Of a DNA stretch of 64,000 nucleotides, positions 25,777-37,780 are shown one piece after another (within the stretch, counting starts at the first letter, position 1; the number at the start of each line of letters is the position of its first letter). The DNA is taken from assembly GCF_019903425.1 (NCBI RefSeq), contig NZ_JACHUZ010000011.1, positions 1 to 64,000 on the forward strand, in the 5' to 3' direction. The notes under the pieces are model-generated. The model ran no database searches and had not been told where the DNA came from. It saw nothing but the letters and a program-made list of their open reading frames with translations. Both the position numbers and the translations under genes were made by a program. This DNA comes from Vreelandella halophila. GTDB taxonomy: Bacteria; Pseudomonadota; Gammaproteobacteria; Pseudomonadales; Oleiphilaceae.

Positions 25777-26722
25777 CGATTACCGCGTCAGCGCTGAACA
25801 GGCACAGGCCCTGGGCCGTGTTGCCGTCCTGATGGGTGGCGATTCGGCGGAGCGCAGTGTTTCCCTCAAGAGCGGTCAGGCCGTGACGGACGCGCTCCAG
25901 GCGGCCGGGGTGGATGCCTATGCCGTGGATGTGCAGGGCAATGCCATTCTCAGGCTGGCCGCCGAAGGCGGATTTGACCGGTGCTTCATCGCCCTTCACG
26001 GACGTGGCGGAGAGGACGGCACCCCCCAGGCCATACTGGATCAGGCGGGGCTCCCCTATACCGGTAGTGGGGTCCTGGCCTCGGCGCTGGGCATGGACAA
26101 GCTGCGCACCAAGTACGCGTTCGCGGGTGCTGGGCTTCCCACGCCGGCTTTCCGATTCATGCGTTCGGTCGGGGAGGCCGAGGCCATCCTGGGCGAGCTG
26201 CGCGCGCCACTCGGCGTCAAGCCGGCGCGGGAGGGGTCGAGTATTGGTATCCGCAAGGTGGAAACGGTCGCCGAACTGAAGGATGCCTACATCCAGGCCT
26301 GTGAACTCGATCCACTGGTGCTGGTGGAGGAATGGATAACGGGTAGCGAATACACCGTCAGCATTCTGGGTGACCAGGCACTGCCGGTGATCGGGCTGGC
26401 CACCGACCATATCTTCTACGACTTCGAAGCCAAATACCTCTCGGACGACACCCACTACATGCTTCCCAGTGGCCTGGACAGCACCCACGAGCAGCGAATC
26501 CGGGAGCTGTCGCTCGAGGCCTTCGGGGTCATTGATGGCTGCGGATGGGGACGGGTGGATGTCATGCAGGACGCCGCGGGGGATTTCTGGCTGCTGGAAG
26601 TGAACACCATTCCCGGCATGACCGACCACAGCCTGGTGCCCATGGCCGCCGAGGCGGCCGGTATCGGGTTCCGGGAACTCTGTGTCCGGATCCTGGAACA
26701 ATCACTGGAGGTGCGGGCATGA
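25763..26722 (+). CDS. ddl: D-alanine:D-alanine ligase
   Basis: ATP-grasp enzyme that makes D-Ala-D-Ala for MurF. Motifs are [19 protein letters not shown], the substrate loop [63 protein letters not shown] and [20 protein letters not shown]. 319 residues. The ATG at 25763 is chosen because GGAGGTGATC, a full match to the anti-Shine-Dalgarno, ends right before it. This strong site lies within the last codons of murC, which it overlaps by 14 bases. The stop overlaps ftsQ. Confidence 0.97.
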   Translation: MTVTDDYRVSAEQAQALGRVAVLMGGDSAERSVSLKSGQAVTDALQAAGVDAYAVDVQGNAILRLAAEGGFDRCFIALHGRGGEDGTPQAILDQAGLPYTGSGVLASALGMDKLRTKYAFAGAGLPTPAFRFMRSVGEAEAILGELRAPLGVKPAREGSSIGIRKVETVAELKDAYIQACELDPLVLVEEWITGSEYTVSILGDQALPVIGLATDHIFYDFEAKYLSDDTHYMLPSGLDSTHEQRIRELSLEAFGVIDGCGWGRVDVMQDAAGDFWLLEVNTIPGMTDHSLVPMAAEAAGIGFRELCVRILEQSLEVRA

Positions 26723-27546
26723 ACGGGCTTCTGTCGCCATTGCGGATCCGGGATACGCGTGCGAAGACGGCGCGTCAGCGCGGCGCCAGCCCCATGGTGG
26801 AGGACCCCTCCGCGCTGCGCCTGGCCCTGCGCATGGCCGGCAGTGCCGTGGCGCGGGTGCCCTGGAGCCAGGTGTCGCTCGGGATGGTAGTGGCGATTAC
26901 CGCCGCCATGCTGCCCTGGGCCATTGGCCAAGGAGTTCAGTTCCTGGATCAGGACTTCAGTCGGGTCCAGGTGCAGGGCGATCTGACGCGGGTGACGGAG
27001 CCGGCGCTTCAGAATCATCTGGAGCCCTTCATCGGGACCAGCTATTTCGCCACCGACCTTTCCCGCGTGAAGGCCCAGCTCGAGATGCTGCCCTGGGTTG
27101 AGAGCGCGGCCGTCGAGCGCGAATGGCCCGGAACCCTGTCCGTCAGCGTGCGCGAGCATGACCCCGTGGCCCTGTGGAACGGGCGGGCCCTGATCAGCGA
27201 CGAGGGTGCGGTATTCCGGCCCGCCGCCCCGGCGGCCCTGGACCTGCCCCGGCTCAACGGTCCGCCGGGGCGCGCGGACGAGGTGCTGGAGCGGGCCCGG
27301 GCCTTCCGCAGCGAACTGGCGGCGCTGGGTCTGGGGCTTGAGAGCATCAGCCTGGAGGCCAGGGGCGCCTGGACGCTGCTCCTGGACAACGGCATCAGCG
27401 TCTCGCTGGGCCGGGACCGGGTCCGGGAGCGCTTTGAACGCTTCATGACGGTTTATGAATCCCGGCTGTCGCCTGTGGCGGCGGATATCACCGGGGTGGA
27501 TGCGCGCTATGGCAACGGGGTTGCGGTGCGCTGGAGAGATTCTTGA
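26719..27546 (+). CDS. ftsQ: Cell division protein FtsQ
   Basis: Bitopic divisome protein that recruits FtsL and FtsB. A basic cytoplasmic tail of ~50 residues precedes one membrane segment (VSLGMVVAITAAMLPWAI). The POTRA domain follows (FSRVQVQGDLTRVTEPALQNHLEPFIGTSYFATDLSRVKAQLEMLPWVESAAVERE), then the beta domain (LSVSVREHDPVALWNG, LISDEGAVFRP). 275 residues (E. coli 276). ATG 26719 overlaps the ddl stop by four bases. Confidence 0.96.
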   Translation: MNGLLSPLRIRDTRAKTARQRGASPMVEDPSALRLALRMAGSAVARVPWSQVSLGMVVAITAAMLPWAIGQGVQFLDQDFSRVQVQGDLTRVTEPALQNHLEPFIGTSYFATDLSRVKAQLEMLPWVESAAVEREWPGTLSVSVREHDPVALWNGRALISDEGAVFRPAAPAALDLPRLNGPPGRADEVLERARAFRSELAALGLGLESISLEARGAWTLLLDNGISVSLGRDRVRERFERFMTVYESRLSPVAADITGVDARYGNGVAVRWRDS

Positions 27547-27563
27547 ATCACGGGACTCAGGTT

Positions 27564-28799
27564 ATGTCATCGGCAGACACAGAGAACATGATCGTCGGGC
27601 TTGATATCGGCACCTCAAAGGTGGTGGCGCTGGTCGGCAAGCAGAATCCGGACGGTTCCATCGAGGTTGCCGGCATCGGCTCGCATCCGTCGCGCGGCCT
27701 CAAGCGCGGGGTGGTGGTCAACATCGAGACCACTGTCCAGGCCATCCAGCGCGCGGTCGAGGAAGCGGAGCTGATGGCCGGCTGCCGGATCCACTCCGTG
27801 TATGCCGGTATCGCGGGGAGCCACATCCGCAGCATGAACTCCCACGGCATTGTCGCCATCCGTGACCGGGAAGTGACCCAGGCCGATATCGACCGGGTCA
27901 TTGATGCCGCCCAAGCGGTGGCGATCCCGGCGGACCAGAAAGTGCTGCACATCCTGCCCCAGGAGTTCGTGATCGATAACCAGGAGGGCATCAAGGAGCC
28001 CCTGGGCATGTCCGGAGTACGGCTCGAGGCGAAGGTTCATCTGGTGACCTGCGCGGTGAACGCGGTCCAGAACATCGACAAGTGCGTGCGCCGCTGCGGC
28101 TTGGATGTGGACGACATCATCCTGGAGCAGCTGGCATCGAGCTATTCGGTGCTGACGGACGACGAACGCGAGCTGGGCGTGTGCATGGTGGACATCGGTG
28201 GCGGCACCACCGATATCGCCATCTTCACCGGCGGAGCCATCCGTCACACGGCGGTGATTCCCATTGCCGGCGACCAGGTGACCAACGACATCGCCATGGC
28301 ACTGCGTACGCCCACTCAGAACGCGGAAGAGATCAAGACCCGCTACGCCTGCGCCCTGACACAGCTTGCCGGCGCCGAGGAAACCATCAAGGTCCCGGGG
28401 GTCGGCGACCGTGCGCCCCGGGATCTTTCCCGGGCGGCGCTGGCGGAGGTGGTCGAGCCCCGTTACGAGGAGCTCTTCACCCTGGTCCAGTCCGAGCTGC
28501 GGCGCAGCGGATTTGAGGATCTGATTCCGGCGGGGATCGTGGTGACCGGCGGCTCTTCCATGATGGAAGGCGCGGTGGAACTGGCGGAAGAGATCTTTCA
28601 CGCGCCCGTGCGCCTGGCGATACCGTCAGGCGTGACGGGCATGAGCGACGTTATCGGCACCCCGGTGTACGCCACCGGCGCGGGGCTGCTGATGTACGGC
28701 TTCCGGCAGGCGGAGAAAGGGCGCGGGGGCGGCCCCTCTCCGGCTGCGGGGGATTCACTCCTGGCACGAATCAAGCAATGGTTCACCGGGAATTTCTGA
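27564..28799 (+). CDS. ftsA: Cell division protein FtsA
   Basis: Actin-like ATPase that tethers FtsZ to the membrane. Actin-fold phosphate loops are VGLDIGTSKVVALVG and MVDIGGGTTDIAIF; the 1C domain includes GIAGSHIRSMNSHGIVAI. The C-terminal amphipathic membrane helix is LLARIKQWFTGNF. 411 residues (E. coli 420). ATG 27564 is preferred over TTG 27543 because the encoded start MSSADTENMIVGLDIG fits the family. It lies 17 bases after ftsQ. Confidence 0.97.
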   Translation: MSSADTENMIVGLDIGTSKVVALVGKQNPDGSIEVAGIGSHPSRGLKRGVVVNIETTVQAIQRAVEEAELMAGCRIHSVYAGIAGSHIRSMNSHGIVAIRDREVTQADIDRVIDAAQAVAIPADQKVLHILPQEFVIDNQEGIKEPLGMSGVRLEAKVHLVTCAVNAVQNIDKCVRRCGLDVDDIILEQLASSYSVLTDDERELGVCMVDIGGGTTDIAIFTGGAIRHTAVIPIAGDQVTNDIAMALRTPTQNAEEIKTRYACALTQLAGAEETIKVPGVGDRAPRDLSRAALAEVVEPRYEELFTLVQSELRRSGFEDLIPAGIVVTGGSSMMEGAVELAEEIFHAPVRLAIPSGVTGMSDVIGTPVYATGAGLLMYGFRQAEKGRGGGPSPAAGDSLLARIKQWFTGNF

Positions 28800-28863
28800 A
28801 TCGATCATCAATGAATCCAAATAAAGCGGCATGAGCTGCTGGATAGAAGGAAGGAGAAGGGGA

Positions 28864-30027
28864 ATGTTCGAACTGGTAGACAACGTAGAGCAGAGCGCAG
28901 TGATCAAGGTCGTCGGCGTCGGCGGGGGTGGCGGTAACGCTGTCCGTCACATGCTGGCAAGCGAGATCGAGGGCGTTGAGTTCCTGTGCGCCAACACCGA
29001 CGCCCAGGCACTGAAGGATCTGGACAGCAAGTCCCTGATCCAGCTGGGTGGCAACATCACCAAGGGTCTGGGCGCCGGGGCGAACCCGGAGATCGGGCGT
29101 CAGTCCGCTATGGAGGACCGTGATCGCATAGCCGAAGCCCTGAAAGGCTCGGACATGGTCTTCATCACCGCGGGCATGGGTGGTGGCACCGGCACAGGGG
29201 CGGCACCCATCGTGGCCGAAGTGGCCCGCGAGATGGGCATCCTGACGGTGGCCGTGGTCACCAAGCCGTTCGGCTTCGAGGGCGGCAAGCGCATGAAGGT
29301 TGCCGATGCCGGCCTCAAGGCGCTTGAGGATACCGTGGATTCGCTGATCACGATCCCCAATGAAAAACTGCTGACCGTGATGGGCAAGAACACCAGCCTG
29401 CTGGATGCCTTCGCCTCGGCGAACGATGTGCTGCTGGGCGCCGTCCAGGGCATCGCCGATCTGATCACCCGCAACGGCATGATCAATGTCGACTTTGCGG
29501 ACGTGAAGACGGTCATGTCCGAGATGGGCAACGCCATGATGGGTACCGCCCGTGCCACCGGCGACGAGCGCGCCCGCGAGGCGGCCGAGGGTGCCATCCG
29601 CAGCCCGCTGTTGGACGACATCAACCTTCAGGGCGCGCGCGGCATCCTGGTGAACATCACCGCGGGCATGGACCTGAACCTGGGCGAGTTCAGCGAGGTC
29701 GGCGACATTGTGCGCGAATTCGCTTCCGAATCCGCCACCGTTGTGGTCGGCACCGTGATTGATCCGGAAATGGAGAACGAGCTGAAGGTGACCGTGGTCG
29801 CCACGGGGCTCAATGCCGAGGGAGATTCGCCCCAGAAGGTGGTGGACAACACCCGCAGTATGGATGGCAAGACCGACTACAACCAGCTGGACCGCCCGGC
29901 GGTACTGCGTCGGCGTGCCGTGGCCAGCGAGGGGAATGCGGCCGTGGATCAGGACAGCCAGGGCGAGCAGGATACCAATGTCGACTACCTCGACATCCCG
30001 GCATTCCTGCGTCGGCAGGCAGACTGA
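28864..30027 (+). CDS. ftsZ: Cell division protein FtsZ
   Basis: Tubulin-like GTPase that forms the Z-ring. The GTP signature is GGGTGTGAAP, preceded by IKVVGVGGGGGNAV. The T7 loop (NVDFADVKTVM) and a variable linker lead to the conserved C-terminal peptide DYLDIPAFLRRQAD that binds FtsA and ZipA. 387 residues (E. coli 383). ATG 28864 follows a long purine-rich stretch (AGAAGGAAGGAGAAGGGGA), a strong ribosome site that fits its high expression. Last gene of the dcw cluster. Confidence 0.98.
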   Translation: MFELVDNVEQSAVIKVVGVGGGGGNAVRHMLASEIEGVEFLCANTDAQALKDLDSKSLIQLGGNITKGLGAGANPEIGRQSAMEDRDRIAEALKGSDMVFITAGMGGGTGTGAAPIVAEVAREMGILTVAVVTKPFGFEGGKRMKVADAGLKALEDTVDSLITIPNEKLLTVMGKNTSLLDAFASANDVLLGAVQGIADLITRNGMINVDFADVKTVMSEMGNAMMGTARATGDERAREAAEGAIRSPLLDDINLQGARGILVNITAGMDLNLGEFSEVGDIVREFASESATVVVGTVIDPEMENELKVTVVATGLNAEGDSPQKVVDNTRSMDGKTDYNQLDRPAVLRRRAVASEGNAAVDQDSQGEQDTNVDYLDIPAFLRRQAD

Positions 30028-30095
30028 GGCCGAGGGGATCCCGGGGCAGTGGGCGTCGATGCGGCCAATGTCTCGGTTTTCCACAGACTGTACAA

Positions 30096-30157
30096 ATGGC
30101 GTCTAAGCACGCCATCTGTTACGGTATGAGCTATATTACGGCTTCAGTTTAAGCCGT
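30096..30157 (+). promoter_or_regulatory. lpxC upstream element: two hairpins and a -10-like box
   Basis: ATGGCGT (30096-30102) pairs with ACGCCAT (30109-30115), and ACGGCTT (30138-30144) pairs with AAGCCGT (30151-30157); both are perfect 7-bp stems with 6-base loops. TATATT (30132-30137) sits between them as a possible -10 but has no good -35. The first stem has no T run. The pair may separate ftsZ from lpxC expression or act in the lpxC leader; which is unknown. Confidence 0.45.
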
Positions 30158-30180
30158 TTCCATGACGGAACAATGACATC

Positions 30181-31098
30181 ATGATCAGACAACGCACCCT
30201 GAAGAACACCATCAGAGCCACCGGCGTCGGACTCCATTCCGGCGAAAAGGTGTTTCTGACACTGAAGCCGGCGCCGGTGGATACGGGCATCGTGTTCCGG
30301 CGCGTGGACCTGGACCCGGTTGTGGAGGTGGCAGCGAGAGCCGAATACGTCGGCGAGACCATGCTATCCACCACCCTGGTGAAAGAGGGTGTCCGTGTGG
30401 CGACGGTTGAGCACCTGATGTCGGCCATGGCCGGCCTGGGGCTCGATAACTGCTTGGTGGAGCTGAGTGCGGCGGAAGTGCCGATCATGGATGGCAGCGC
30501 GGGGCCCTTTGTGTTCCTGTTGCAGTCCGCCGGCATCGCCGAGCAGGAAGCGCCCAAGAAGTTTACCCGCATCAAGCGTGAGGTGACCGTCGAGGAAGAG
30601 GGCAAGTGGGCCACGTTCACACCCTTTGACGGCTTCAAGGTGAGCTTCACCATTGAGTTCAATCACCCGGTGTTCGAGGGTCGCAACCAGAATGCCACGG
30701 TTGATTTCTCAAGCACCTCCTTCGTCAAGGAGGTGAGCCGGGCGCGGACCTTTGGCTTCATGCGCGATATCGAGGCATTGCGTTCCATGAACCTGGCCCT
30801 CGGTGGCAGTGTGGATAACGCCATTGTGGTGGACGATTACCGCATCCTGAACGAGGACGGCCTGCGCTACGACGATGAGTTCGTCCGTCACAAGATGCTC
30901 GATGCCATTGGCGACCTCTATCTGATGGGCAGCAGTCTGATCGGTGAGTTCCGTGGCTTCAAATCGGGACACGACCTGAACAACAAGCTTCTCCGCAAGC
31001 TCATTGCGGAAGAGGACGCGTGGGAGGTCGTGACCTTCGACGATGAGGCCAAAGCCCCTATCTCCTACTTCAAGCCGAGTCTGGCCGCCACAGGCTGA
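30181..31098 (+). CDS. lpxC: UDP-3-O-acyl-N-acetylglucosamine deacetylase
   Basis: Zinc enzyme for the committed step of lipid A synthesis. Opening [20 protein letters not shown] is typical. Zinc ligands are H78 ([14 protein letters not shown]), H237 and D241 (HKMLDAIGD), the exact canonical spacing. [12 protein letters not shown] holds the catalytic His. 305 residues (E. coli 305). It follows ftsZ by 153 bases. It converges with the DciA-like gene, five bases apart. Confidence 0.98.
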   Translation: MIRQRTLKNTIRATGVGLHSGEKVFLTLKPAPVDTGIVFRRVDLDPVVEVAARAEYVGETMLSTTLVKEGVRVATVEHLMSAMAGLGLDNCLVELSAAEVPIMDGSAGPFVFLLQSAGIAEQEAPKKFTRIKREVTVEEEGKWATFTPFDGFKVSFTIEFNHPVFEGRNQNATVDFSSTSFVKEVSRARTFGFMRDIEALRSMNLALGGSVDNAIVVDDYRILNEDGLRYDDEFVRHKMLDAIGDLYLMGSSLIGEFRGFKSGHDLNNKLLRKLIAEEDAWEVVTFDDEAKAPISYFKPSLAATG

Positions 31099-31103
31099 AC
31101 CGG

Positions 31104-31556
31104 CTACTGGCCCTCCCCGGCATGTGAGGACAGGCGTCTCAGTACTCCGCTGAGGCCGCTGTCCTCCGTTTCCTCCGCAATTTCCCGAAGAAGTTGGGCG
31201 TTATCCGCTGTCATTGCCGGTCGTTCCCGTGCTGTTCGCGGGCGCGGGTCATGCCAGGGCTGAACCCTTGCGCGGACACGCCACACCTGACTGAAGCGTT
31301 CATCCTGTCGCAGATTCTGGACGATGGCGCGCTGCTGGAAGCGAACCTGGCTGGCGCGGGTGCTGTCGGGCACCAGAAGTGTCAGTTCGCCGTTCGCATA
31401 ACCGCCGAAACGGCAGCATTCGGCCAGGTTGCCGGGAAGTGCTTCAAGGATGACGGTTTCTACACGCCGGTGCTGTTCGGCCTGTCTGAGAAGCCGGCTG
31501 AGCGGGCCTTCCGAGCCACTGTCGAGGGGATGGGCGGGGCGGTTTTCCCGGGGCAT
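31104..31556 (-). CDS. DciA-like protein (DUF721), probable helicase-loading factor
   Basis: 150 residues with a DUF721-like core (CRFGGYANGELTLLVPDSTRASQVRFQQRAIVQNLRQDERFSQVWRVRARVQP). DciA proteins are thought to load the DnaB helicase in bacteria lacking dnaC-type loaders. A DUF721 gene beside lpxC and an M23 peptidase before secA is a common gammaproteobacterial arrangement (for example Pseudomonas); E. coli has secM in this gap. It is encoded opposite to lpxC and secA. The core is recognisable but the flanks (Arg/Pro-rich) are not, hence medium certainty. Confidence 0.7.
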   Translation of the reverse strand: MPRENRPAHPLDSGSEGPLSRLLRQAEQHRRVETVILEALPGNLAECCRFGGYANGELTLLVPDSTRASQVRFQQRAIVQNLRQDERFSQVWRVRARVQPWHDPRPRTARERPAMTADNAQLLREIAEETEDSGLSGVLRRLSSHAGEGQ

Positions 31557-31592
31557 CAGCGCTACCTGCAGAGGGAGAATACCTTAAAATTG

Positions 31593-31637
31593 TAACGGAA
31601 CCTTTCCGTGACCTGTCCCACAGTTAAGATTCCGTTA
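31593..31637. promoter_or_regulatory. inverted-repeat operator candidate between dciA and the M23 gene
   Basis: ACGGAA-CCT-TTCCGT (31595-31609) is a perfect palindrome. Its left arm extends to TAACGGAA (31593-31600), and an exact complement TTCCGTTA occurs again at 31630-31637. Three arms of one motif in 45 bases between divergent genes suggest a protein-binding site or an alternative RNA hairpin. Confidence 0.45.
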
Positions 31638-31646
31638 GACTCTCAC

Positions 31647-31676
31647 TTGGAGTATGCTCGGCATCCATCCTACGAT
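31647..31676 (+). promoter_or_regulatory. candidate promoter of the M23 peptidase gene
   Basis: TTGGAG (31647-31652) and TACGAT (31671-31676) are spaced 18 bases and lie just downstream of the inverted-repeat element. Each matches four of six consensus positions. The leader to ATG 31748 would be about 65 bases. Confidence 0.4.
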
Positions 31677-31747
31677 CAACAACCGGTCGAGGGATGCTGC
31701 AGGGTCTCAGAACACAGAGTCGCAAGACGGAGAGTTCGGGTGAACCT

Positions 31748-32668
31748 ATGAACATACTTTTTGTGGGCCGCCATCACGGCAGAGCCCGGGTCTTTTCTCC
31801 GGGTCGAAGCACGCTGTTTGCCGCGGGTGCCAGTCTCGCACTGATGATGGCCGGCGCCGGCTGGGGTGGTTACCAGCTGGCAGTCCAGTCCGGGGCCACT
31901 GGCACCGTTGCGGAGAGTCACATGGTTGACCGCTGGAAAGAGCGGCTGGATCAGACCCAAGCGGAGCTGGACCGGATAGAGTCCAGTGCCGAGAACGAGA
32001 TCTCGGCACTGACACGGCGTGTGGGCGAGCTTCAGGCCCGCGCCATGCGGGTGGATGCGCTGGGCCAGAACCTGATGGCGTCCGCGGATCTGTCCGGCGA
32101 GGAGTTCGACTTTGAGTCCCGCCCGGCGATGGGCGGCCCGGAACCCGAGATGGCGGGGGAAAGTCAGACCACGACCGCCCTTGAGCATCAGATCAGCGCC
32201 CTTGAAAGCCGGCTGAGCTCCCGCGAGAAGCAGCTGACGCTTCTGGACCGGCTGATTGCCAATCGTGAGCTCAAGAGCCAGCGTGAAGTGGATGGCAGGC
32301 CAGTGAACTGGGGCTGGACCTCGTCGCCCTATGGCTACCGGACTGATCCCTTCAATGGCCGTCGGGCGTGGCACACAGGGGTTGATATCGCAGGCCGTGA
32401 AGGTGGCGATGTCATCTCGGTCGGCGCCGGTGTTGTGACAGAGGCCCGCAAGAAGGGCGGCTATGGCTATATTGTTGAGATTGACCATGGTGATGGCTAT
32501 AAGACCCGTTATGCCCATGCTAAGAAACTGCTGGTCGAGAAGGGCGACATCGTGGAGAAGGGCCAGAAGATCGCCGCCATGGGATCAACAGGCCGTTCCA
32601 CCGGGCCGCATGTGCATTTCGAGGTGGTCAAGGACGGCACCCGCAAGAATCCCACCGACTTCATGTAA
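31748..32668 (+). CDS. M23 family peptidase, membrane-anchored
   Basis: Probable peptidoglycan DD-endopeptidase or EnvC-like activator. A basic start (RHHGRARVFSPGRS) and one membrane segment (TLFAAGASLALMMAGAGWGGYQL) lead into a coiled coil (~residues 60-185). The C-terminal LytM/M23 domain shows WGWTSSPYGYRTDPFNGRRAWHTGVDIAG and GPHVHFEV. The HxxxD and HxH metal ligands are intact, so it may be active rather than a degenerate activator. 306 residues. The gene precedes secA as in Pseudomonas. ATG 31748 gives the expected short cytoplasmic head. Confidence 0.88.
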   Translation: MNILFVGRHHGRARVFSPGRSTLFAAGASLALMMAGAGWGGYQLAVQSGATGTVAESHMVDRWKERLDQTQAELDRIESSAENEISALTRRVGELQARAMRVDALGQNLMASADLSGEEFDFESRPAMGGPEPEMAGESQTTTALEHQISALESRLSSREKQLTLLDRLIANRELKSQREVDGRPVNWGWTSSPYGYRTDPFNGRRAWHTGVDIAGREGGDVISVGAGVVTEARKKGGYGYIVEIDHGDGYKTRYAHAKKLLVEKGDIVEKGQKIAAMGSTGRSTGPHVHFEVVKDGTRKNPTDFM

Positions 32669-32674
32669 CGCCCC

Positions 32675-32702
32675 GGCCGGGCCAGCCCCCGGCCACTGCT
32701 TT
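32675..32702 (+). terminator. terminator after the M23 peptidase gene
   Basis: GGCCGGG (32675-32681) pairs with CCCGGCC (32688-32694), followed by ACTGCTTTT. The T run is short. It separates the M23 gene from secA, which has a possible -10 (TAGAAT, 32724-32729) downstream of it. Confidence 0.6.
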
Positions 32703-32832
32703 TCCCTCTCAGTTAATTGGCGTTAGAATGCAGTGCCTTATTGTGTTCGACAGCGCCGACTCCATCTGTTCCGCCCTGTCCCTTTTCGCGGCGCCCGTCC
32801 AGGCAGGGCTTTTAGGGAAATGAATCAGGATT

Positions 32833-35598
<2,766 letters not shown>

Positions 35599-35603
35599 GC
35601 GTT

Positions 35604-36821
35604 ATGGCGGTCAATCCCGCACCTCTTCCCGAATTCCACGCGGTACCGGGCGTGCGTCTGGGTACCGCGGATGCGGCCATCAAGAAGCCGGGTAGTGACG
35701 ATCTGGTGCTGGTGGAGCTGGCCGAAGGCAGTGCCGCTGGTGCCGTCTTTACCCGCAATGCCTTCCGTGCCGCACCGGTGCTCGTGGCTGAGCAGGCGCT
35801 GGCGGCCGGACGACCGCGCTATCTGCTGATCAACACTGGCAACGCCAATGCCGGCAATGGCGAGCAGGGCCTTTCGGACGCCCGCGCCTGCTGTCGGGCC
35901 GTGGCGGAAGCCGCAGGTGTGGGCGCCGAGCAGGTCCTGCCGTTTTCCACCGGTGTGATCGGCGAGCCGCTGCCCCTGGCACGCATGCTTGAGGCCATCC
36001 CGAACGCCGTCACGGCGCTGGATGCCAGCGGCTGGGCAAAAGCGGCGCCTGCCATCATGACCACAGACACGGTGTCCAAGGGGGCCACGCGCCGGGTGAT
36101 GATTAACGGCGAACCGGTGCACATCTCCGGCATCAGCAAGGGCGCTGGCATGATCCGCCCCAACATGGCCACCATGCTCGCCTTTGTCACCACGGACGCT
36201 GCCATTCCGGCGGACGTTCTCAAATCGCTGGTGCGCGAGCTGGCGGACACCAGTTTCAACCGCATCACGATTGACGGTGACACCTCCACCAATGACGCCT
36301 GTCTGCTGGCGGCCACGGGTCGGAGTAACGCCGAGGTCCTGGATTCACAGGGTCGGATCGTAGCGGAGCTGCGCGAGGCGCTGGCATCCGTGTTCCTTGA
36401 GCTCTCCCAGGCCATTGTCCGGGATGCGGAAGGCGCAACCCGCTTCGTGACCGTGGAGGTTGGCGGGGCCGCCGACGCCGATGAGGCCTGCCGTGTGGCT
36501 TTCGCCGTGGCCGAGTCGCCGCTGGTCAAAACGGCGCTCTACGCAGCCGACCCCAACTGGGGCCGGATACTTGCGGCCGTGGGGCGTGCAGGCATCGAGA
36601 ACCTCGCTATCGACGGTGTTGCGATCCATCTCGATGATGTCTGCATCGTGCGTCATGGCGGGCGGGCCCCGGAGTACACCGAGGAGGCCGGCCAGGCCGT
36701 GATGGACCAGCAGGAGCTGACCATCCGCATTGACCTGGGGCGTGGCAGCGCACTGGAACGGGTCTGGACCTGCGATTTCTCCCATGAGTACGTCACCATC
36801 AACGCCGAATACCGCACCTGA
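35604..36821 (+). CDS. argJ: Glutamate N-acetyltransferase / amino-acid acetyltransferase
   Basis: Ornithine acetyltransferase family: moves acetyl from N-acetylornithine to glutamate and often also uses acetyl-CoA. The self-cleavage site is in GISKGAGMIRPNMATMLAFVTTDA, between A189 and T190, T190 becoming the nucleophile of the beta chain. FNRITIDGDTSTNDACLLAATG and the C-terminal LGRGSALERVWTCDFSHEYVTINAEYRT match the family. 405 residues. It starts five bases after secA. Whether it is bifunctional cannot be read from sequence. Confidence 0.96.
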   Translation: MAVNPAPLPEFHAVPGVRLGTADAAIKKPGSDDLVLVELAEGSAAGAVFTRNAFRAAPVLVAEQALAAGRPRYLLINTGNANAGNGEQGLSDARACCRAVAEAAGVGAEQVLPFSTGVIGEPLPLARMLEAIPNAVTALDASGWAKAAPAIMTTDTVSKGATRRVMINGEPVHISGISKGAGMIRPNMATMLAFVTTDAAIPADVLKSLVRELADTSFNRITIDGDTSTNDACLLAATGRSNAEVLDSQGRIVAELREALASVFLELSQAIVRDAEGATRFVTVEVGGAADADEACRVAFAVAESPLVKTALYAADPNWGRILAAVGRAGIENLAIDGVAIHLDDVCIVRHGGRAPEYTEEAGQAVMDQQELTIRIDLGRGSALERVWTCDFSHEYVTINAEYRT

Positions 36822-36825
36822 GCCC

Positions 36826-37770
36826 GTGAAAACGGTGCATGTGGCCGTTGCGGCGGTCTGTCGCCAACAGGCCGGGCGCGAGCAGGTACTGGTGGCCCGC
36901 CGGCACGCCCAGCAGCATCAGGGCGGCCTTCTGGAGTTCCCGGGCGGCAAGGTCGAGCCCGGCGAGTCCCCTGCGGCCGCGCTTGTCCGTGAGCTTGATG
37001 AGGAGGTCGGCCTCCGGGTGCTGGAGAGCGGCCTGGGCTTTGAATTGAGCCTGACCCACGACTATGGCGACCGCCGTGTCCAGCTGGATCTCTACCGCGC
37101 CACCGGATTCTCGGGAGAACCGCAGGGTCGGGAAGATCAGCCGCTGATGTGGCTCGATGTGGCCACCCTGGATCCAGGTGACTTTCCGGCCGCCAACCGC
37201 CGCATGATCCAGGTGCTGGCGCTGCCGGCACGCACGCTGGTTACCGGTGCCGGCGTGACAGCGGATGGTCTCGCAGACCGGCTTCAGGGCTGGGCGGGCA
37301 GCCAGTGCCTGCTGCGCTGTCCGGAGCTCGATGATGCGGCGTATCAGGGGCTGGCTTCGGCCTGTTTACCTGTGGCCCGAAACGCGGGTTGTCCGCTGCT
37401 GCTTCACGGCGCACCGGAACGCCTGACGGCGGTTCCCGATGCCGACGGCTTGCACCTGCCCTGGCTGGAGGCACGTGCTCTCATGGAGCGCCCTGTCAGT
37501 AGGGCGTACCGCCTTGGGGTGTCTTGCCATGACCGCGCCAGCCTGGAGCATGCACAGAGGCTGGACGCGGACTATGCCTTTGTCTCGCCGGTCAGGCCCA
37601 CGGCCAGCCACCCGGATCGCCCGCCACTGGGCTGGGACGGTTTCCGGGCGCTGTTGAGGGATCTGGATCTTCCAGTCTATGCACTGGGCGGGGTTGGTGG
37701 CGATGATGTGGCAGAGAGCCGCCGGCATGGCGGCTGTGGAATTGCCGGTATCGGCTTCTGGTGGCATTGA
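36826..37770 (+). CDS. Nudix hydrolase fused to a ThiE/TenI-like domain
   Basis: The N-terminal domain (residues ~1-130) is MutT-like: [26 protein letters not shown] is a complete Nudix box, so it probably hydrolyses oxidised nucleotides such as 8-oxo-dGTP. The C-terminal domain (~135-314) resembles thiamine-phosphate synthase ([58 protein letters not shown]) but is of the TenI-like branch. Such fusions are common in gammaproteobacteria; the second domain's job is unknown. GTG 36826, four bases after argJ, gives [11 protein letters not shown], the standard MutT start; ATG 36784 is an alternative. Confidence 0.9.
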   Translation: MKTVHVAVAAVCRQQAGREQVLVARRHAQQHQGGLLEFPGGKVEPGESPAAALVRELDEEVGLRVLESGLGFELSLTHDYGDRRVQLDLYRATGFSGEPQGREDQPLMWLDVATLDPGDFPAANRRMIQVLALPARTLVTGAGVTADGLADRLQGWAGSQCLLRCPELDDAAYQGLASACLPVARNAGCPLLLHGAPERLTAVPDADGLHLPWLEARALMERPVSRAYRLGVSCHDRASLEHAQRLDADYAFVSPVRPTASHPDRPPLGWDGFRALLRDLDLPVYALGGVGGDDVAESRRHGGCGIAGIGFWWH

Positions 37771-37780
37771 AGGAGGAATG

